A DNA stretch of 64,000 nucleotides, from the NCBI GenBank assembly GCA_039583875.1, contig CM077150.1:54067451-54131450 (forward strand). Direction: 5' to 3'. A program made the position numbers and the translations under genes. Each line of letters starts with the position of its first letter. The stretch's first letter is position 1. The stretch comes from Platanthera guangdongensis. Its lineage: Eukaryota > Streptophyta > Magnoliopsida > Asparagales > Orchidaceae. Below the pieces are notes generated by a model. It did no database searches, was not told where the DNA came from, and saw only the letters and a program-made list of their open reading frames with translations. Below, in pieces: positions 56,336 through 64,000 of this stretch.

Positions 56336-56875
56336 TCAGGATTCCATGTTGATCATACCAAGTTCTGTCTTGAAAAAGGAGAACTTGGTCTCGTTCACCA
56401 GCTTCGTGAAAATATCTTCAACTTGCTTGTTCGTCCGGACATAACTGAGGGCTATGTACTTGTTCTCCACATGCTCCCGGATGAAATGGTAGCACACCTC
56501 GATATGCTTGGTCCGGCTGTGGGAAACTGGACTGTTTGCGATAGCTATTGCGCTGGATGAGTCCTAATACATCGCAATTTCTCTAAACTTCAAGTTGATT
56601 TCTTATCCAAAGAAGTTGTGAGCAACAACTACCCATAGAGATATATTCTGACTCAGTAGTAGAAGTTGCCACACAATTCTTCTTCTTACTACTACATGAA
56701 ATAAGTCTTCTTTTGATGAATTGGCACGTCCCGGAAGTGCTTTTTCTGTCGTAATTGCTTCCTGCAAAATCAGCATCTGAAAAGCTAATTAGCTCGACAT
56801 CATTACTTCTTGCATACCATAAACAAGATTGGGTGTACCCTTAAGGTATCTTAAAATCTTCTTTACAGCGACGTA
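56336..56875 (-). pseudogene. Element 3 pol, RNase H end
   Basis: Minus-strand copia RNase H remnants: [55 protein letters not shown], end GMINMES then stop at 56336. It continues the RT at 61995-63250 once the insertion 56881-61989 is removed. Frame changes and stops are frequent. Confidence 0.85.
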
Positions 56876-57084
56876 ATGAGTGTAACATCCCATTTCCAAC
56901 TAGACCCCTAGGAGTGGTTTTGTCCATGACTAGGTCATGACAAACCCTAGGAAACCAGGAATGGGCCAAGAGATAGGAGACAAAATGTGGAAAATCATCA
57001 TGGTCTGCAAATTGTAGAACTCTGAACAATGGTTTACAATGACCATGGGCTACACCTTGACCCCAAGACCCTACCACAACACCC

Positions 57085-57605
57085 ACTAATACCTTGGGAG
57101 GCCCTTTAGAGCCATAAGGACCCATTGGGGTCAACCAAAGAGGCTCAGTTGACCAAGGTCAACCCTATCCCTAAATGGGTCAAACTAGCCTACTTAGGGT
57201 CAATTGACCTACTCCTAGCCTAGAGGACCCCACCTATGCCCTCCTGACCCTAAAGTGAGGTCAATGGGTCACCAAGGACCCATTGGGGTCAACCCAAATG
57301 GTCATGTTGACCCAAGTCAACTCTAGCCCTAAAATGGTCAAGTGCCCTTACCAAGGGACATGTGACCCCCAAGATGCCCAACCAACCCTACTCAAGTCTT
57401 CCTAGACCTTAAGGGAGTCCAATGGGTCACCAAGGGCAACTCAAATGGTCATGCTGACCAAGGTCAACTTTATTCTAGTGTTAGGTCAAATTAGCCTAAA
57501 AGAGCTAACCCAAGCCCAAACCACTTCTTCCTTAGGCTAACCTCATTTCCATGTTCATCATGACTAAGTGGGCTGCACTTAGCCTATGGGGTTGACCAGT
57601 CAACC
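57085..57605. repeat. About 161-bp tandem repeats packed with GGTCAA/TTGACC
   Basis: Units aligned on 'cccattggggtcaacc' at about 57120 and 57281, and a diverged one at about 57441. The motif TTGACC or its complement GGTCAA/GGTCAAC occurs at least a dozen times; it equals the W-box core bound by WRKY factors. Confidence 0.75.
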
Positions 57606-60600
57606 AGGGGTGACTAGGAGAGAGAAGGGAGCTTCCCTCCATGTTAATGGAGGAGAGAGAAGATGGGGGAGAGGAAGGGAGAGAGTGGAGCCGGCCAAGG
57701 GAGGCTAACAGCCACCTTTAATGGCTTCAATCAACTCCTCTAGGGAAGAGGAGTTGATTCCAGCCGTTTCCCGGCCACCAAGGGGTGGATTCAGCCCCCC
57801 TCCACTCTACCCGAGCCGCACCATAAATGGTGTTGATGGCCATTGAAGAACCAGCCACCCCCATCCCCAATTGCCATTTAAACACCATCAGTGGGCAGAG
57901 GGGAACATTTTCGAGCGTTTACCTGGAGGAGACGGGCCGTCCCACTATGCTGTTGCAGAAGCCGAGCGCCGCCACCGTCAATAATGGCATCCCGCCGCTC
58001 CTCTCGCATTCAGGCCGCCAGGAAGGTCCTCCCCCTCTCCTTAACTCGCGGGTAGATCATAGGACTCCTTAGGTTTAAGATTCGGGCTCAATTGAGCCCG
58101 ATCAAATCCAGGACTTTCATGGTTTTCGGCAAGAAATCTTCTTGCTATAACCGCCGAAAAATGCCTCTCCGGCGGCAGAGCCGCCGCCTGGCAATAGCCA
58201 CCACCTCAACGGAGGCGGTGGTGGCGGTGGCCGGCCGGGGAAGGGGCTGGATCGCCGACGGCAGGGCTTGGAAATGGCTCCAGGCGGGATGGATCCTGGC
58301 CGTTGGCTCAATGTATAAGATGACGGTATTCCGTCGATTCTGCGTCAAGATTCGTGCTACTCCTGATTCTAAACTATAGGATATTAAATTTTGATATTCT
58401 GATTTATGTCACAGTTTTAGTGTTATTTGGTTTTAATTTTTAGAAATACCTAGGCTCACCTGGTGGAAAAACCTCCAACATGAAAGTTGTAGCCCTTTGA
58501 GTCTAATGTATTTTAAAATTTGTGTGAACCCATTTGGGTGCATGGTCTGACCAGGGAACCCATTTTGGTGAGACATGTACCTAGGGCTAGGCAGACATTA
58601 AACTGCGTGCCCACACTTCATCCCTATCCCAAATCAAATGAAATTTTGGCAGGGAGCCTACCCTAACTATACCTAGGGCCTACCCAAAACTCAGATTTTT
58701 TGGACACACGTTTCCTAAAGTTTTTGCTTTTATTTAATAAAGCTACGGTAATTTAATTAGGTGGTCAAATGAGCTCCAAACCCTCCCAAATTTTGAGTAG
58801 TGGTCCCTGACATCAAGACCTAGTTCTGTACAAAATTTGAGCACATTTGGATGTGTTTTGGTTAGGGAATCACCAAACCCTAGGTTGGCCTTAAGAGGGT
58901 ATTTTTGACCTCAAGTGCACTATGGACTTAGGGTGGTCCCCTCCCCTCAACAGAGGCAGTGGCTTTGGACACTGACTTGACATGGACAATGTCACCCTCT
59001 TGAGGAAAATAGGATGATTTAGGATTGAATTGCCCTAGGGTTCAACCTCAAACCCTAAGGAAGGACTTTTGAGGGTTGTGAAGGACATGGGGGCAAATGC
59101 CCTTGCATGGCCTTGGAAATCTAGTAGCATTTAGGGTAATGTAACCTAAGATCTCTGGTAGGAACTTTAAAAGAATTGGTGCAAGGTAGACACCTCAAAA
59201 CCCTAACCCTATTTTTAGGGTCGGAGCACAAATTTGAAGATTCAGCCACTGAACCTTCCCAAAAGGCTAAGAAACTTGGGTATGGTAGGTTTTATGCCAC
59301 CTAGGACCTCTGGTAATTTTTTGTAGAATTTTTTGGATTATATTTTTGGTACTTTATTTGTTAATTACCAAAAGGCCCAAAAAGATGTTTGATTTCCTTA
59401 TGGATATTATGTGCTTTAAAATATGATGCAACTTGGTCAGAAGATAGTCTAGGGCTAGGGGAACATATCTGAATTTTACCACAATTCTTAATTGGTTTTA
59501 TTTGCTACTTCCTTCATTAATTTCAGAAAGGGGCTTTGGTAGAAAATTCATTATTGTTGATATATCTGTTTAAAAATCATGAGGCTTATGTTTTGAGGTA
59601 TTTAGGCCAAAAAGTACTTGTAGAAATTTATTTATAATTTTTAGAGGTCTGTTTTCAGAACTTTCTTTACAAGGCCATATTTTTGAGAATAGGATAATTA
59701 TATAATTTGGGGAATAATTCTTTCAAATAAATTATGAAAGTTTACATAGAGGTTTTATGTGCCCTTACCATCATCCTGAAATTTGCTCTGAATTTTTGGA
59801 AGTATTTTTATTGTACATCCCCTTTTAATGAATTATTTTGGAATAAATTAGAAATAAAATTTAAGGGCTAAAATCTTGCTGGAAAATTTGGAGATTCTGG
59901 ATTTTTAGATTATTACCCATCTTGCATTTATCATAATTTTAGTGGAGCTTTATCTTGCTTAAATCTTGTACTTCCTGTTCAACCTTGGAACTTTTGGCTT
60001 TTAAAATAAATAAGTAAATTAGCATTTAAATTATAAAATTAGGAAATTGTGGATTCAGTCTACATATGCCCATATAGACCTCTAATAATTTTTATATGAG
60101 CATTGGATGACCATATGGCATACTTCCCTTCTTACGGGTCATATAGTTTAAGTGGTCTGCATTTAATAAAACTGCAGGAAATCATTTGGGACATGAATTA
60201 GAGCACATGTGATGGGTCTTGATTGGTTTGCTGGAAGGATAAATAGATTTAGTTGCATCTTGGAAGATAAGTGAGTAGGGTGTTACTTTGTCTAGGGTTT
60301 AGAGGCGCTCGGGTCCGACGAAAGATCGTCCTCCCCGAAGTGAGTGGAGTCAAATCACCCTAGGATTAGCCTATCGTAACATGAGGAAGGAATGGGTAAG
60401 GGAATCAACCAATAACAAAATAAGTACCTTGCAAAAGGGAACGCTGGGCGTAATCCCAACATAGTTCCTAGTGCCCCTTGAGAGCCCTTCACAGGGAATA
60501 CCGGGGGCAGTCCTGGGTTAACGTAAACTGTTTTAACAAGATGAAAAGAGTAACTTAATAATTAGGGTTGCACATTTCACAAACACTGTTGGCACCGGAT

Positions 60601-61123
60601 GTTAGCTGGGAGTTTCGGCTTGGATGGTTAAAAGACGGACTTTGGGTCCGGGGAGCTTCGGCTCGATTGTTTGTGACGGACGTGTTGGTCCGGGGAGCTT
60701 CGGCTCGGGTTTTGATTATGCTAAATTTGCATGTGCATAAAAGGAAAGGAAATTAAGGTGGTGGGTCTTCGGTATTAGAGGGTCGATGCACCGACGCCAA
60801 TACATTGACTCGGCAAGTGTGGTTAGCACTTCGCCAACAGAAGTCCGGTGCGCCAGCCGGCAAGAGTACGCAGGAGTCCGCTTTGTGCACCAAGCGTTGA
60901 GGCGTACGATAGGTATGACCGGTAGTGCTTTACTGGTTTAGAGGTGGGCGAGGCCCAACCCACCGCTTCCGTCTGCCACTACGGAGGTATCCTGGGAGGT
61001 TACGGCTCCAGAAAGGGGGAACTAAAGGTCTGTGTGCACAGAGTCGGGTGTGTGTGTTGCACTTACATGATCCATCATACCCACTTGCATGTCATAGCAT
61101 AATCGATTCATTTAACCCTGACA

Positions 61124-61348
61124 CCTAAAGTATAAGTGGAATGAGACGCTTATACTTTAGGACCTGTAAAACGACCCTTAGTCTATAAGCCTGTGTGGGC
61201 AGGTTTATAAATTAAGGTCAATTTTGATATATATAATTACATATACTGCTGTTTGATAACCGACACCCCAACGTATAAACTGGTATGAGACTTTTTATAC
61301 GATGGGAGCCTTGCAAAAGACCCCTTGGCTTATGTGATCTCACATAAG
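61124..61348. other. Two tandem modules of paired hairpins
   Basis: Module 1: CCTAAAGTATAAG (61124-61136) pairs perfectly with 61149-61161, then TATAAGCCTG (61184-61193) pairs with 61200-61209. Module 2: CGTATAAA (61272-61279) pairs with 61294-61301, then CTTATGTGA (61329-61337) pairs with 61340-61348. The stems differ between modules but pairing is kept; loops share TGAGAC, and 'gacccctt' links occur in both. Confidence 0.8.
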
Positions 61349-61994
61349 TGAAGGTTACTTTTCTTATTTGATCTTTTTGTCAATATCTATTATAGAATTG
61401 CTAGTATAGGTCCGCTGCCATCTGTTTTGATTATTCTCCACCTTCAAGTCCTCCCCTTTCTTCCTCTCCGCTCGGTGCCTAGGAGCCATGGGGGAAGGGG
61501 TGGGGGATGATAGGACTTAGTCTTTTAGACTAACGGTTTTCGAACCGCATCATTTAGGGTATCGTGGAGTCCAGCATAGAGGAGCAGCCCTAGAGACCGG
61601 TGCACTTGGAGGTGGGGCAGTCTAGCTCCGGAGTTCACACTGCTAAGACCGTGAGTCTCGACCTTGAGTAGTTTTCTGCTTTCGCTTCCGCATGAGTGAT
61701 TTTGTAGTGAGGATAAGATGTACCGGGCATAAGCCCTTATTTTGCTACTCTGATGTTCTATTCTGTGGACACTCCCTTCGTGGAGATTTATTACTATGAT
61801 ATGTGGTTTTCTGTGGACTGATAGTTTCCATTACTTCTTTATGCTACTTTTCTGTGATCGAAATCGGCCGGCAGAATCGGCGCTTTGTGGTGATGACCCT
61901 TCAGGGCGTGAATGAGTCATCGCAAAATGGCGGTTCTGGGCCTAAGACCCCGGTGTCGATAAGAAAAAAAAGGGGGGGGGGGTCTTACAATGAG

Positions 61995-63250
61995 ATTCCT
62001 TAGTGTTCACCTGATATATAGCGCGGACACATGTTGAGAACATTATATCTGGTCTACTGATAGTCAGGTAGAGCAAGGATCCAATTATGCTTATGTACTA
62101 GGTTTCATCAAAACGTTTCCCTTTCTCATCCTTGTCCAGAGACACAGTTGAACCGATTGGATTCCTCATGGAGGATGCGCTCTCCATTCCGAATTTTTTA
62201 AGAAGTCCCTTGGTGAACTTTGTCTGAGAGATGAAAATTACATATTCAGATTGCTTCACCTGAACTCGTAAGAAATACTTTAGCTCACCTGTATTGCTCA
62301 TTTCAAACTTCCCTTATATAAGTTTGGAGAACCTTTTACAAAAGTTGTCTTCTGTAGAGCCAAATATGATGTCGTCGACATAGATTTGCACTAGCGGAAT
62401 CTTACATTTAATTTCCCTAAGAAATAATGTCTTTTCTATCTTTCCCCTTGTGAACTTGTTCTCAAGAATAAAGCTAGACAACGTCTCATACCAAGCTATG
62501 GGAGCTTGCTTTAACCCTTATAAAGCTTTATTTAAAAAATAAACATATTTAGGGAATTGAGAATTATCAAAACCTTGGGATTGTGCTACGTGTACTTCCT
62601 CTTTCAGATTCCCATTGTGGAATGCTGACTTCACGTACATTTGGTAGGCAGTGAAGACTTTGAGGGCAGCATACGCAAGAAACAACCTGATCGCCTCGAG
62701 CCGAGCCACTGGAGCAAATGTCTGGTCGAAGTAGATCCCATTTTATTGTCTGTATCCTTGTGCTACAAGCCTGGCTTTGTTCTTGATAATTACTCCGTGT
62801 TCATCCAGCTTGTTCCTGAATATCCATTTGGTGCTGATCATGTTCTGTCCCTTTGGTCTGGGCACCAACTCCTAGGCTTTAAATCATTCGAACTGGTTGA
62901 GCTACTCTTGTATTTTCATGATCCAAGAGGCATCTTTGTTTGCTTCCTCGAACTTCTTCGGCTCGACCTGAGACAGAAAGCTGAGATGCAAAATTTCATT
63001 AGCTGTAAATCTTCTGGTTCTCACACCGTCGCCTGGCTCTCCTATTATCTAATCAGCTAGATGATCTCTTATGTGTCTGAACCCTAGATTCCTTGCACTC
63101 CCTCCAGCAGGCTCTGCAACATCTGATGTCGCCTCTATAGGTTGAGGAAATTATTTATTTATTGGTTCTTCTTCCACCGAGCCTGGATCGATGAGTTTGA
63201 CTACGCTTGGATCTTCTTCCTTAACAGATTCATCCAAGCTTAGCTCCTTG
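61995..63250 (-). pseudogene. Element 3 pol, reverse transcriptase part
   Basis: Minus-strand copia RT remnants: the linker before RT (63200-62850), ARLVAQGYRQ and [16 protein letters not shown] near 62710, [16 protein letters not shown] near 62630, YVDDIIFGS near 62375 (codons for a YVDD motif), MSNTGELKYFLRVQVKQ near 62301 and SRPDIMFS-like end near 62050. Several stops and shifts. The gene is cut on the left by the 5.1-kb insertion and on the right by the foldback at 63257. Confidence 0.85.
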
Positions 63251-63256
63251 AACCTG

Positions 63257-63646
63257 TGTAACGACCCAGCCTAGGGCTCAGAGGCTGCGCACAGCTTGAC
63301 CCACCCGTAACAACGTTACAGGGTTGCAGCCCAATACACCCCAATGACTCTGCCGCCTGTTTCTCAGCAAGGCGCGTTGTTGGCGCTAGGTATCGAACCC
63401 GCAACCCTTGATAACACTCTCTTCCAACAGAGCTCATCACCAACTGAGCTGCAGCTCAGTTGGTGATGAGCTCTGTTGGAAGAGAGTGTTATCAAGGGTT
63501 GCAGGTTCGATACCTAGCGCCAACAAGGCACCTTGCTGAGAAACAGGCGGGAGTGTCGTTGGGGTGTATTGGGCTGCAACCCTGTAACGTTGTCACGGGT
63601 GGGCCAAGCTGTGCGCAGCCTTTGAGCCCTAGGCTGGGCCGTTACA
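63257..63646. mobile_element. Foldback element 1 with tRNA-like promoter boxes
   Basis: 390-bp near-perfect palindrome with no loop, centred at 63451/63452 (GAGCTG|CAGCTC). Ends TGTAACGACCCAGCC and GGCTGGGCCGTTACA. Each half, read outward from the centre, has an A-box-like AGCTCAGTTGG and a B-box GGTTCGATACC (63504-63514 on +, 63399-63389 on -), as in tRNA genes and tRNA-derived SINEs. No target duplication is obvious. The frames at 63240-63443 and 63460-63669 are the two mirror halves and are not genes. Confidence 0.85.
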
Positions 63647-63669
63647 TAAAAAGTGCACTTTTTATGTAA
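63642..63669. repeat. 28-bp perfect palindrome joining the two foldbacks
   Basis: TTACATAAAAAGTG followed directly by its reverse complement. It includes the last bases of foldback 1 and the first of foldback 2, plus 18 bases between them. Confidence 0.9.
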
Positions 63670-64000
63670 CATCCCGGTTATGGGCTCAGAGGCCCGCAGG
63701 CTTGTCCCGCCCCGTGGTCCCGTTACAGGGCTGTAGCCCAATACACCCCAACGCCTCTCCCGCCTGTTTCTCAGCAAGGCACGTTGTTGGCGCTAGGTAT
63801 CGAACCCGCAACCCTTGATAACACAGTATTCAAACAGAGCTCATCACCAACTGAGCTGCAGCTCAGTTGGTGATGTGCTCTGTTGGAAGAGTGTGTTATC
63901 AAGGGTTGCGGGTTCGATACCTAGCACCAACAACGCGCCTTGCTGAGAAACAGGCGGGAGAGGCGTTGGGGTGTATTGGGCTGCAGCCCTGTAACGGGAC
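63665..64000. mobile_element. Foldback element 2, truncated by window edge
   Basis: Same family as foldback 1: starts TGTAACATCCCGG at 63665, centre at 63858/63859, B-boxes at 63806-63796 (-) and 63911-63921 (+). By symmetry it should end near 64052. It differs from foldback 1 by scattered substitutions, so it is not a very recent duplicate. Confidence 0.85.

Larger units (their letters stand above)
56881..61989. mobile_element. Solo-LTR-like gypsy insertion, 5.1 kb, non-coding
   Basis: TGTAACATCCC at one end, GGTCTTACA at the other, perfect target duplication atgag (56876-56880, 61990-61994). No gag, pol or primer site was found inside, and no long internal direct repeat that would show two LTRs; best read as one very long solo LTR. 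It contains a 161-bp tandem array rich in GGTCAA/TTGACC (57085-57605), a GC-rich part with chance frames (57827-58379), a long AT-rich middle (58380-60290), a 'ggggagcttcggctcg' repeat near 60640 and 60690, and paired hairpins at 61124-61348. A poly-purine run a(8)g(10) precedes the right end. Confidence 0.85.
49030..64000 (-). mobile_element. Element 3: decayed Sirevirus, 3' part, with four insertions
   Basis: Minus-strand copia element running past the window edge: 3' LTR 49030-50680, third ORF 50887-55951, spacer with boxes, pol end 56336-56875 and 61995-63250. It is interrupted by solo LTRs at 52830-55389 and 56881-61989 and by foldback elements from 63257. The base after the LTR (49025-49029, gttgt) would be its target duplication; the other side is outside the window. 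Confidence 0.88.

Noticed and set aside
57827..58379. GC-rich frames (81 and 95 codons) with Gly/Arg-rich text
   Set aside because: They sit inside a non-coding LTR with a target duplication, overlap frames on the other strand and match no family I know.
56881..61989. A complete non-autonomous element with two LTRs
   Set aside because: I found no long internal direct repeat, primer site or purine tract pair; one long solo LTR explains the ends and the duplication.
63452..63525. A tRNA gene
   Set aside because: A-box and B-box are present, but I cannot draw an acceptor stem or anticodon arm; a tRNA-derived repeat is the better reading.
63240..63669. Two nearly identical 67-69 codon frames, one on each strand
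   Set aside because: They are the mirror halves of a foldback element; no conservation beyond the palindrome is needed to explain them.

Overview
The window is a block of nested plant retrotransposons, with no host gene I can recognise. Every coding segment belongs to an LTR retrotransposon (Ty1/copia of the Sirevirus type, Ty3/gypsy of the chromovirus and Tat types) or to a CACTA DNA transposon relic. The initiator-Met-tRNA primer sites, plant-type LTR ends (TGTTGG...CA and TGTAAC...TTACA), Transposase_24-like exons with introns and stacked insertions point to a flowering plant with a large, repeat-rich genome. The species cannot be told from this sequence.

Layout, left to right. 1-2744 and 15513-15871 are one Tat-type gypsy LTR (copy A, + strand) split by a decayed Sirevirus (element 1, 2745-15507, + strand, TSD taaag). 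15872-17350 is a non-coding fragment, perhaps Athila-like. 17360-24354 is a minus-strand Tat-type element: LTR copy C (22534-24354), a broken gag (20802-22436), a decayed reading frame on the opposite strand (19981-20666) and LTR copy B (17360 to about 19900). It has no pol. 24355-46846 is a chromovirus (Tekay-like, minus strand) whose gag is split by a young, open Sirevirus (element 2, 30505-43740, + strand, TSD tctct). 46847-49024 is a CACTA relic. From 49030 to the window end runs a third Sirevirus (element 3, minus strand). It is interrupted by a 2.56-kb solo gypsy LTR (52830-55389, TSD atatg), a 5.1-kb solo-LTR-like insertion (56881-61989, TSD atgag) and two adjacent foldback elements with tRNA-like promoter boxes (63257-63646 and 63665 to beyond the edge).

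How the parts work together. Each Sirevirus has LTR, primer site, gag, pol (protease, integrase, reverse transcriptase, RNase H), a third gene after pol, a polypurine tract and LTR. Only element 2 has all three frames open and nearly identical LTRs.

The most striking pattern is a family-specific, high-copy symmetric box with a TCGA centre: TTCGTCGA/TCGACGAA in element 1, GTGTCGACAC in element 2 and TTTCTCGAGAAA in element 3. In all three the boxes fill the upstream part of the LTR and recur just before the third gene. In element 1 they also lie inside gag and are translated. High-copy symmetric boxes in these two places are described for Sireviruses, but as I recall with a CGG/CCG core. Three families in one locus with a shared TCGA centre is the main candidate for something not yet described. 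Second-tier observations are the tRNA-like foldbacks, paired hairpins with compensating stems in the 5.1-kb LTR, and the hairpin-bearing 84-bp repeats of the Tat LTRs.
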